Positions 1-6,348 of a DNA stretch of 7,068 nt are shown here, piece by piece (position 1 is the stretch's first letter; every line of letters begins with the position of its first letter). A program made the translations under genes and the position numbers. Source of the DNA: Spirochaetaceae bacterium. GTDB lineage: Bacteria; Spirochaetota; Spirochaetia; DSM-2461. The notes below the pieces were generated by a model. That model was not told the origin of the DNA and did no database searches. It was given only the letters and a program-made list of their open reading frames with translations. The stretch covers positions 1 through 7,068 of the forward strand of contig QKAI01000107.1 in NCBI GenBank assembly GCA_003246505.1, written 5' to 3'.

Positions 1-1
1 A

Positions 2-1171
2 ATTTCCGTAACCTACGCGACGGAGATGGAGGGCACCTATTTCGAGAATCTGGAGATCAAATTGAAGAGCCGCTCCCCCGAACCGGATCTGTTCATGACC
101 GGAGTCTACCAATTGTGGAACTACCTGGCCCGGGATTATCTGGAACCCCTGGATCCCTTCCTGGACGATCCCCTGCAGACCGCTTCCGATTACAACTTTG
201 AGGATTTTTTTCCCACCCTGATAGACTCACTCCGCTGCGACGGGGAGTCGTTCCGACTGGGAGAAGGCCCGGTGATGGCCCTTCCCCTGGGCTTTGAGAT
301 CTATCCCATCGCCTATAACAGGAGAATCTTCAATGAAAGGGGGCTGGAACCGCCGGAAACCCTGGAGGATCTGGCTGAACTCTGCGGAGAACTCAAAGAA
401 TTCAACGGGCCGGACAGTTTTGCCCTGGCCCTGCGGGGTTCGGCGAACTGGTCCACCATCCATACCGGGTACATAACCGTCTACCGCAGCTTCGGGGCGG
501 TGGACCTGATCCGGAGCGGGGAAAAGTGGGTGAGCCTTGTGGACGGGGCGGAGTCCCTGAGAATGAACCGGTACTGGGTGGACCTGATACGGGAAGGGGG
601 GCCGCCGGACTGGGAGAGCTACGACTGGTACCGGGCCGGAGCCGCCCTGGGGGACGGCCGGGCAGCCATGCTTTTTGACGCGGACATAGTGGGGTTTTTC
701 CAGAACACCCCGGGGGCCTCCCGTGAAGCGGGCAACATAGCCTGGGTCCCCACCCCCGTACCGGAAGGGAAAAGGGGCAGCGGGGGAGCTTCCAACCTGT
801 GGATCTGGTCCCTTGCCATGAACGGGGATTCGCGAAGCAAACCGGCGGCCTGGCTCCTGATGGAGTATTTCACCCACCCCTCCTATCAGAGGTGGAGCGC
901 CGTGGAGAGAATGAACGTCAATCCCCCCCGCAGATCGGTCTTCCTTGATCCCGAGTTCCAGCGGATCATCTCCCAGGCGGAGGGATACGGGGACACCCTT
1001 CTGGAGATGATAGACCGGTCCGCGGTCCAGTTCACCCCCAATCCGAAAAGCATTGAGCTCTACCTCCTCTGGACGGAAACCCTGCGGAAAATGGTGCTGG
1101 ACAGGGATAGCGACATGGGGGAGGAGCTTTCCCGGCTCCGGTTTTCCATGGAGTCCCTCCTTAACAATTAA
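2..1171 (+). CDS. Extracellular solute-binding protein, family 1 (sugar-type ABC importer), 5'-truncated by window edge
   Basis: Binds a substrate, probably a sugar or polyol, outside the cytoplasmic membrane and delivers it to an ABC permease. The reading frame is open to base 2, and the eight residues before the first ATG (base 26), ISVTYATE, fit the first beta strand of this family, so that ATG is internal. 389 residues are visible. Family members are usually about 420-450 long, so the signal peptide and first strand lie upstream. Family marks (numbered from base 2): SPEPDLFM near 25-32; the hinge segment GFEIYPIAYNRRIFNERGLEPPE near 97-119 (shown as GFEIYPIAYNRRIF then NERGLEPPE), followed by a 'TLEDLAEL' helix; a Trp/Tyr-rich pocket segment around SANWSTIHTGY (147-157); and GDGRAAMLFDADIVGFF near 217-233, the usual 'G-x-AAM' stretch. 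No permease genes follow, so they must lie upstream or elsewhere. The ligand cannot be told. Family is secure; substrate is inference. Confidence 0.87.
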   Translation: MSVTYATEMEGTYFENLEIKLKSRSPEPDLFMTGVYQLWNYLARDYLEPLDPFLDDPLQTASDYNFEDFFPTLIDSLRCDGESFRLGEGPVMALPLGFEIYPIAYNRRIFNERGLEPPETLEDLAELCGELKEFNGPDSFALALRGSANWSTIHTGYITVYRSFGAVDLIRSGEKWVSLVDGAESLRMNRYWVDLIREGGPPDWESYDWYRAGAALGDGRAAMLFDADIVGFFQNTPGASREAGNIAWVPTPVPEGKRGSGGASNLWIWSLAMNGDSRSKPAAWLLMEYFTHPSYQRWSAVERMNVNPPRRSVFLDPEFQRIISQAEGYGDTLLEMIDRSAVQFTPNPKSIELYLLWTETLRKMVLDRDSDMGEELSRLRFSMESLLNN

Positions 1172-1208
1172 ATACCCCTCCCGTCCGGCTCACCGCTCAC
1201 GGCCGTCA

Positions 1209-1237
1209 TTGACAGGCACTGGGGGGGTGGTTATGAT
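1209..1237 (+). promoter_or_regulatory. Sigma70-type promoter for the glycosyltransferase operon
   Basis: TTGACA at 1209-1214 matches the -35 consensus exactly. TATGAT at 1232-1237 matches the -10 consensus at five of six positions. The spacer (1215-1231) is exactly 17 bp. It lies in the only gap of any size in the window, just upstream of the glycosyltransferase. Transcription would begin near 1243-1245, about a dozen bases before the ATG at 1256. The spacer contains a run of seven G (1221-1227). No start-site data are available, so the call rests on the match and the position. Confidence 0.72.
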
Positions 1238-1243
1238 AGTCGG

Positions 1244-1251
1244 AAAGGGGG
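1244..1251 (+). promoter_or_regulatory. Ribosome binding site of the glycosyltransferase gene
   Basis: AAAGGGGG ends four bases before the ATG at 1256, giving a purine-rich Shine-Dalgarno-like site that supports this start. If the promoter at 1209-1237 is used, this site sits at the very 5' end of the mRNA. An earlier ATG at 1233 is in another frame, overlaps the -10 box and opens only an eight-codon stretch ending in ATGA at the real start, so it is not preferred. Confidence 0.5.
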
Positions 1252-1255
1252 CCCC

Positions 1256-2830
1256 ATGACCGGTTCGGGAACTTTCCGGCAATTAACAATCTTCCACTAC
1301 CACCTACTGCCGGGGGGAGTTACGGACGTCATTGTCCTGTCCGTCCGGGCGATACTCCAGCGGATGGATCACCTTAAGAGGGTCTTCGTCGTTTACGGCC
1401 GCCGGGATAACGCGGACAGGGTACGGGAGAAGATTCTCTCCGGACTGGAGAAGAAGGAAGCGGACAGGCTGAAAATGGTTCACCTGAGGGAGATCGATTA
1501 TCTGGAGAAAGTGGAAAACCCTCCCACCCCCCAGTCACTGCTGAAGCTGCTGGAGCGCCGCTTTCCCGGAGAGGACAATCTCTGGATGGTTCATAACTAC
1601 CATTTGGGGAAAAATCCCCCCTTCACCCAGGCCCTGCTTCTGGCGGCGGAAAACCCCGCCAGGCCTCTTCTCTTCCAGATTCACGATTTCCCCGAATGCT
1701 CACGGTACGCCAACCTGAAAGCACTGAAGGAGGGTACGGACCGTCCCGTTTATCCCCGGAAGGAGAATACGGCCTACTGCGTTATCAACACCCGGGACAG
1801 GAATAACCTGATCAAGGCGGGAATGGGCGAAGGGAGGGTGGAAGTTCTGAATAATCCCGTCCCCCTGGGACCCACGGTACGGGCCGATCCGGAGGAGATT
1901 AAGGATGCCCTCTTTGAGAAGTACGCCCCCTCCTTTCCCGGAATGACCAGAAAGGGAAAGCTCCTTTTCTATCCCGTCCGGTCCATAAGGCGCAAGAATA
2001 TCTTCGAGGCCGCCTTCCTCGTCAAGTTATGGGAGGGGGACGGGAATTTCCTGGTCAGCCTGCCCGGAATCTCCCCGGCGGAAAAACCCTACTCCGACCT
2101 GGCGGAAAGGGCCTTCCGGGAGGGTCTGATCCCGGGTTTATGGGGGGTGGGAGCCGACGAAGAGACGGAGCTTCTCAACTATCCTAATTTCTGGGCGGCC
2201 AGCGATATGGTGGTATCCCCCTCCATCCAGGAGGGATTCGGGTACCTCTATCTGAACGCCCTGCACTGGAGAAAGCCCCTGTTCGCCCGTTACCTGGATA
2301 TCATGGAGGGATTCATCTCCCTCTTTGAAGAGGACTATTCCCATTTTTACAGGACCGTCTACATCCCCCTGGGGGGAAAAGAAAAATCGGAGCTTCTGGG
2401 CCTCTACGAAGCCAAAATAGAGAACCTGAAGTATGTCATGCCCCCGGGGAGAAGGGAGATACTCCTTTCGGAACTGAAGGGGATGACCGGAGAAAACCGG
2501 GTCTGCTTCTCCTATCTGAGTCCGGAGCGTCAGTACGACTGCCTTGTCCGCCTTGACCGGGACCGGGGTTTCCGGGAGGAGGCCCTTCTCCTGAACCGGG
2601 AGAATCTCAGGGCCCTGGACCGGCTTAACGGAGCTAACGTGCCGGACCGGGACAGGGACATGGGGATCACCTTCGGAGCGGATAATTACGCCGCCACCCT
2701 GGAAAGTATCATGGCCTGTCTGCAAAGGGGCTGCGGGGAAGAAAAGGATGTAAGGAATATACAGGGGGAGCTGGAAAAGGAGTTTTTCACACTCCCCTAT
2801 CTGAGACTTTTATACGGAGAGGGAAAATGA
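1256..2830 (+). CDS. GT-B fold glycosyltransferase, GT4-like
   Basis: Predicted cytoplasmic enzyme moving a sugar from a nucleotide-sugar donor to an unknown acceptor. The N-terminal strand and glycine loop FHYHLLPGGV (13-22) fit the acceptor-side Rossmann domain, as do VHNYHLGKNPP (112-122) and QIHDFPECSR (141-150). The donor-side domain opens with FYPVRSIRRKNIFEAA (238-253), where Arg242 and Lys247 match the usual phosphate-binding Arg/Lys pair. It continues to SDMVVSPSIQEGFGYLYLNA (316-335), the family's EX7E region. Here the first Glu (326) is kept but the second position is Asn334. At 524 residues it is longer than typical GT4 enzymes (about 350-450). The extra length is a C-terminal stretch (about 380-524) with no motif I recognise. 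The start is chosen because the first beta strand begins within ten residues and a ribosome site precedes it. It overlaps the next gene by ATGA. Acceptor and product are unknown; glycolipid, polysaccharide and osmolyte glycoside are all possible. Confidence 0.8.
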   Translation: MTGSGTFRQLTIFHYHLLPGGVTDVIVLSVRAILQRMDHLKRVFVVYGRRDNADRVREKILSGLEKKEADRLKMVHLREIDYLEKVENPPTPQSLLKLLERRFPGEDNLWMVHNYHLGKNPPFTQALLLAAENPARPLLFQIHDFPECSRYANLKALKEGTDRPVYPRKENTAYCVINTRDRNNLIKAGMGEGRVEVLNNPVPLGPTVRADPEEIKDALFEKYAPSFPGMTRKGKLLFYPVRSIRRKNIFEAAFLVKLWEGDGNFLVSLPGISPAEKPYSDLAERAFREGLIPGLWGVGADEETELLNYPNFWAASDMVVSPSIQEGFGYLYLNALHWRKPLFARYLDIMEGFISLFEEDYSHFYRTVYIPLGGKEKSELLGLYEAKIENLKYVMPPGRREILLSELKGMTGENRVCFSYLSPERQYDCLVRLDRDRGFREEALLLNRENLRALDRLNGANVPDRDRDMGITFGADNYAATLESIMACLQRGCGEEKDVRNIQGELEKEFFTLPYLRLLYGEGK

Positions 2831-3153
2831 AGGGAATCGTCCGCATTATTCTGGGTATCATCATTATTGTCACCGGTGTTCTGGGGTTCTATTTTATGAG
2901 AGACGTGGGCCTTGAGGGGGAAGTGAATCTTCTGGGCTTTACCGTCTCCCCCTTAATGCTTATTATTACAGCCATAGTTCTGGCATTTATCCTCCTGACG
3001 AATTTTTTCGCCTGGATTGCCATAGGAGCGGCTATCATCCTCATCATCCTCCACTACGGCCTGCACAAAACCGTGGTGGAGGGGCAGCAGATGATGATCA
3101 TATATCTGCTGATCTTCGGACTGATTGATATCTGGATCAGCAAAAAGGACTGA
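2827..3153 (+). CDS. Small multi-span membrane protein of unknown function
   Basis: A 108-residue, strongly hydrophobic protein with about four membrane spans, roughly 4-23, 40-58, 60-78 and 88-104. A short polar loop (MRDVGLEGEVN, 24-34) follows the first span, a second (HKTVVEGQQ, 80-88) precedes the last, and the tail is basic/acidic (SKKD). I do not recognise the family and see no catalytic motif. GGAGAGGG at 2816-2823 is a good ribosome site, and the ATG overlaps the glycosyltransferase stop as ATGA, so the two are translationally coupled. This suggests a partner role, for instance anchoring the enzyme or moving its product, but that is inference. The gene is richer in A and T than its neighbours, mainly because of many Ile codons, so base content alone is not a sign of transfer. 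Confidence 0.78.
   Translation: MKGIVRIILGIIIIVTGVLGFYFMRDVGLEGEVNLLGFTVSPLMLIITAIVLAFILLTNFFAWIAIGAAIILIILHYGLHKTVVEGQQMMIIYLLIFGLIDIWISKKD
3107..3142 (+). repeat. 8-bp perfect inverted repeat just upstream of proA
   Basis: TGCTGATC (3107-3114) and GATCAGCA (3135-3142) are perfect inverted copies separated by 20 bases. The pair lies in the last codons of the small membrane protein gene and ends 23 bases before the proA ATG. In RNA it could form a stem just upstream of the proA ribosome site. It is followed by A residues, not T, so it is not an intrinsic terminator on this strand. It may be chance. Confidence 0.4.
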
Positions 3154-3165
3154 CGGAAGAAGATT

Positions 3166-4446
3166 ATGAGTGTAAGAGATACGGCCGTTCTGGCCAAAGA
3201 GGGGGCCCGCAAGCTGGCCGCCCTTAACGGGGAGACAAAGAACCGGGCCCTGGAAGAGATCCGCCTGGCCCTCTCCTCCCGGCGGGAGGAGATCTTCGCC
3301 GCCAACGGGAAGGATCTGGAACGGTCCCGGAAGGAAAATCTGGCCGCCCCCCTGATGAAGAGGCTCACCTTCGACCAGTCTAAGCTGGACGAAGTCATGA
3401 CCGGAATTGCCTCCCTCATCGCCCTGGACGACCCGGTGGGGAAGCGTCTCAAGGCGACCGAGCTGGACCGGGGCCTCAATCTCTACCAGGTCGCCTGCCC
3501 CATCGGGGTCATAGGCATGATATTCGAATCGCGCCCCGACGCCCTGGTCCAGATCGCGACCCTGTGCCTGAAAAGCGGAAACGGGGTCCTCCTCAAAGGG
3601 GGGAGCGAAGCGAAGGAGACCAACCGTGTCCTGGCCGATATCATAGGGGAGGCCAGCGCGAAGGCGGGCTGCCCCGCCGGGTGGATTCAGCTGGTGGAAA
3701 GCCGGGAGGAAGTGCAGGAGATGCTCGGTCTGGACGGTCTTATCGACCTGATCATTCCCCGGGGATCGAACAGCTTCGTCCAGTACATCATGAAGAACTC
3801 CAATATCCCCGTCATGGGCCACGCCGACGGCATCTGCCATGTCTACGTGGACGAAAAGGCCGATCCGGACAAGGCCGTTCCCATCGTGGTGGACTCCAAG
3901 ACCCAGTACGTGGCGGTCTGCAACGCCCTGGAGACTCTCCTCATCCACCGGTCCGTGGCCCCCTTCCTTCTGCCCCGGCTCAGGGAGGCCCTGGAAGCGA
4001 AGCAGGTGGAACTCCGGGGCTGCGAGGAGACCCGGCGCATCATTGACGTGAAAGCCGCCGGCGAATCGGACTGGGAAACGGAATATCTGGACTACATCCT
4101 CTCCATCAAGGTGGTGGGCTCCCTGGACGAGGCCATCGACCATATCCACCGCTACGGTTCGGGCCATACGGACGCCATCGTGACCGAAGACAGGGGAACC
4201 GCGGAGGAATTTATGAACCGGGTGGATACGGCGGATGTCTTCTGGAACTGCTCCACCCGCTTCGCCGACGGATTCCGCTTCGGACTGGGGGCGGAGGTGG
4301 GGATCTCCACGGCGAAGATCCATGCCCGGGGTCCCGTGGGAATGGAGGGGCTGATGATCTACAAATGGCGCCTCTACGGCGATGGACACATCGTGGAGGA
4401 TTACAGCAGCGGCAGAAAACAGTTCACCCACAGGCCCCTTTCATGA
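3166..4446 (+). CDS. proA: Glutamate-5-semialdehyde dehydrogenase (gamma-glutamyl phosphate reductase)
   Basis: Cytosolic NADPH-dependent enzyme of proline synthesis: reduces gamma-glutamyl phosphate to glutamate-5-semialdehyde, which cyclises to pyrroline-5-carboxylate. At 426 residues it is full length for ProA. The catalytic cysteine is Cys252 in TQYVAVCNALETLL (247-259 region), matching the family's 'VCNALET' site. The ProA signature V-x5-A-I-x-H-I-x2-Y-G-S-G-H-T-D-x-I is complete at 317-338. The C-terminal core (STRFADGFRFGLGAEVGIST near 363-382, then HARGPVGMEGL) is the highly conserved ProA block. Other marks are CPIGVIGMIFESRPD (111-125) and the nucleotide-site loop LLKGGSEAKETN (142-153). 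GGAAGAAG at 3155-3162 is the ribosome site, with a 12-bp gap from the gene before. Usually proA sits beside proB (glutamate 5-kinase). Here it is flanked by a membrane protein and an importer instead. Its stop overlaps the next start (ATGA). Confidence 0.97.
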   Translation: MSVRDTAVLAKEGARKLAALNGETKNRALEEIRLALSSRREEIFAANGKDLERSRKENLAAPLMKRLTFDQSKLDEVMTGIASLIALDDPVGKRLKATELDRGLNLYQVACPIGVIGMIFESRPDALVQIATLCLKSGNGVLLKGGSEAKETNRVLADIIGEASAKAGCPAGWIQLVESREEVQEMLGLDGLIDLIIPRGSNSFVQYIMKNSNIPVMGHADGICHVYVDEKADPDKAVPIVVDSKTQYVAVCNALETLLIHRSVAPFLLPRLREALEAKQVELRGCEETRRIIDVKAAGESDWETEYLDYILSIKVVGSLDEAIDHIHRYGSGHTDAIVTEDRGTAEEFMNRVDTADVFWNCSTRFADGFRFGLGAEVGISTAKIHARGPVGMEGLMIYKWRLYGDGHIVEDYSSGRKQFTHRPLS

Positions 4447-5336
4447 AATGTACGGGATGCCTTTTGCTTTTCCTGGCCCTGTTCCCCCTCGGCGCCCTGG
4501 CTCAGGGGGAGAAGGGTGAGGGGACAAGGGAGATACTCCAGAGCGACGGTACGGTGGTCACCCTCGGGGGAATTCCCGAAAGGGTCGTCTCCCTGGGCCC
4601 CAATATCACAGAGACCATATTCGCCCTGGGCAAGGGGGACCTTCTGGTGGGCAGAACCGACTACTGCAACTACCCCCCCGAAGCGGCTTCCGTCCCCTCC
4701 GTTGGCAGACTGACCGACCCTTCCCTGGAGACGATACTGCTCCTGGAACCGGATCTGGTCATCGGCTCCACCCATATGAAGAAGGAAACGGCGGAGAAGA
4801 TAAGCGCCATGGGCATCCCGGTTCTCAACCTCTACGGGGAGCAGAATTTTGACGGGGTGTACCGGATTATATCCTCCACGGCTCAGGCCCTGGACGCGGA
4901 GGAAGAGGGCCGCGCTCTGGTTCAGGAGATGAAGAACCGGGTCCGTTCCGTGGAGGAGAGGGTGAAGGATCTCCCCCGGCCCCGGGTGTATTACGTCATA
5001 GGTTACGGGGAGTACGGCGATTATACGGCGGGGGGGAATACCTTCATCGGCCAGCTGCTCACCATGGCGGGGGCGGAGAACGTGGCTTCCGGCCTGGAGG
5101 GCTGGCGCTACAGTCTGGAGGAGCTGGTCAGTCAGAATCCGGATCTGCTCATCTGTTCCGCCTACGCTAATGCCCGGGAGGGGATCATGGCCTCCCCCGG
5201 CTACAGGGAGCTCTCCTCCGTACGGGCGGGAAGGGTCTACCCCATAGACAACAACATGCTGGACCGACAGGGCCCCCGCCTCGCCGAGGGACTCGCCGAG
5301 CTGGCAGGGATCATACACGGGAATGAGTTTCCCTAG
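4443..5336 (+). CDS. Periplasmic binding protein of a cobalamin/iron-chelate-type ABC importer (BtuF/FecB-like)
   Basis: Captures a metal chelate or corrinoid and hands it to the adjacent permease. The first 20 residues are a Sec signal peptide with a hydrophobic core (LLLFLALFPLG) and an ALA-Q cleavage site after residue 20. Cys3 and Cys6 lie before the core, so neither makes a lipobox. The mature protein (297 residues in all) has the BtuF-type layout: PERVVSLGPNITETIFALG (45-63), GRTDYCNYPPEA (70-81), SLETILLLEPDLVIGS (94-109), a long linking helix near 150-177, then GNTFIGQLLTMAGAENVA (198-215) and SLEELVSQNPDLLI (224-237). DYCNYPPEA and the helical-backbone pattern favour cobalamin, heme or siderophore over zinc/manganese. 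The ATG at 4443 is chosen because it starts the signal peptide; an in-frame ATG at 4365 would add 26 polar residues before it. No good ribosome site precedes it, so it probably depends on coupling to proA (ATGA overlap). Confidence 0.88.
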   Translation: MKCTGCLLLFLALFPLGALAQGEKGEGTREILQSDGTVVTLGGIPERVVSLGPNITETIFALGKGDLLVGRTDYCNYPPEAASVPSVGRLTDPSLETILLLEPDLVIGSTHMKKETAEKISAMGIPVLNLYGEQNFDGVYRIISSTAQALDAEEEGRALVQEMKNRVRSVEERVKDLPRPRVYYVIGYGEYGDYTAGGNTFIGQLLTMAGAENVASGLEGWRYSLEELVSQNPDLLICSAYANAREGIMASPGYRELSSVRAGRVYPIDNNMLDRQGPRLAEGLAELAGIIHGNEFP

Positions 5337-6348
5337 GAACAGGACTCTCCCCATTATTACAGCCTGGTTTCTCCTGGGTTTGATTTTTCTCCTTTCCCTC
5401 TCCCTGGGGGCGGTGACCGTATCCCCGGGCCGGATACTCTCCTTCCTCTCAGAGGGGAACAGGGCCGGAACGGACTGGATCATCGTGATGAAGCTACGCC
5501 TTCCCCGAACGGTGCAGGCCGCTCTGACCGGCATCTGCCTCGCCCTGGGGGGAACGGTCTTCCAGGCGGTCTTCCGCAACCCCATGGCGGAACCCTACAT
5601 ACTGGGGATCTCCTCCGGATCCGCCCTGGGCGCCTCACTGACCGCCCTCACCGGCCTGGGCATCTCCTTCCTGGGTGTTTCCGCCCTGGGAGTGGGGGCT
5701 TTCGCCGGGGCGGGGGCCAGCCTGCTCCTTCTCTACCTGTTCTTCGGAGGCCGGTCCTCCACCGGACGGATCGGTCTTCTCCTGGGCGGGGTGGTGCTGA
5801 GCTTTTTCCTCTCCTCCCTCATGTCCCTTATCCTGAGCATGGACCGGGAGCTGGCCACATCCATCATGTTCTGGTCCATGGGAAGCTTCACCACCGCCAG
5901 CTGGGAAAAGATTCTCTTTCTGGCGCCCCTGACCCTGGGGGGATCCCTTTTCTTTCTGACAAGGAGCCACACCCTGAATCTCCTGACCACGGGGGAGGAA
6001 ACGGCACAGACCCTGGGGATTGACGTGAGGAAGAGGGGGAACCGATTTCTTCTGGCCGCTTCGCTGCTGACGGCGGCCGCCGTGGCCTGCTCCGGAACCA
6101 TCGGCTTCATCGGACTCCTCGTTCCCCACGGGGTGCGGATAGTAACGGGAGCCCATCACCGCCGGCTCCTGCCCCTGGTATTACCCTCCGGGGCTTCCCT
6201 CATGCTTCTGGCGGATCTTCTGGCCAGAACGGTCCATCCCCCCACGGAGATACCCGTAGGGGTCATCACGGGGCTTCTGGGGGCCCCCCTCTTTCTTTGC
6301 CTGCTCCGGCGGAACGGGGCCATGACCCCCATGGGGGAGAGGGGATGA
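5323..6348 (+). CDS. FecCD/BtuC-family ABC permease
   Basis: Integral membrane subunit, expected to work as a homodimer forming the channel for a cobalamin, heme or ferric-siderophore importer. Its 341 residues match the family's usual 320-350 and contain about ten hydrophobic spans. Family blocks are clear: RLPRTVQAALTGICLALGG (59-77) leading into FQAVFRNPMAEPYILGISSG (80-99); GEETAQTLGIDV (224-235); the coupling region GTIGFIGLLVPHGVRIVTG (258-276), which contacts the ATPase; and PTEIPVGVITGLLGAPLFL (307-325). The start at 5323 gives a short cytosolic lead (MSFPRNR) before the first span, and overlaps the binding-protein gene by 14 bp. The nearest purine-rich site, AGGGA near 5306-5310, is about 12 bases from the ATG, so this start also looks coupled. 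The substrate cannot be told from the permease alone. Confidence 0.94.
   Translation: MSFPRNRTLPIITAWFLLGLIFLLSLSLGAVTVSPGRILSFLSEGNRAGTDWIIVMKLRLPRTVQAALTGICLALGGTVFQAVFRNPMAEPYILGISSGSALGASLTALTGLGISFLGVSALGVGAFAGAGASLLLLYLFFGGRSSTGRIGLLLGGVVLSFFLSSLMSLILSMDRELATSIMFWSMGSFTTASWEKILFLAPLTLGGSLFFLTRSHTLNLLTTGEETAQTLGIDVRKRGNRFLLAASLLTAAAVACSGTIGFIGLLVPHGVRIVTGAHHRRLLPLVLPSGASLMLLADLLARTVHPPTEIPVGVITGLLGAPLFLCLLRRNGAMTPMGERG

Noticed and set aside
26..1171. ATG at base 26 as the true start of the binding protein
   Set aside because: The frame is open to the window edge and the preceding residues fit the family's first strand; starting here would remove the signal peptide and that strand.
1185..1206. 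Possible terminator after the binding-protein gene
   Set aside because: Only a four-base CGGC/GCCG stem with a long loop is found, and no T run follows.
1233..1259. Eight-codon leader ORF starting inside the -10 box
   Set aside because: Its ATG would be upstream of the predicted transcription start, so it would not be translated from that promoter.
2953..4431. Long minus-strand open frame (492 codons)
   Set aside because: It lies opposite proA, which has its full signature and catalytic Cys. The minus-strand translation is rich in His, Gly and Gln without any domain, typical of an antisense shadow in GC-rich DNA.
4365..4442. Upstream in-frame start for the importer binding protein
   Set aside because: It would place 26 polar residues before the signal peptide and lie deep within proA; the ATG at 4443 gives a proper Sec signal.
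4401..5585. Long minus-strand open frame (394 codons)
   Set aside because: Lies opposite the binding-protein and permease genes, both with clear family motifs; no recognisable domain on the minus strand.
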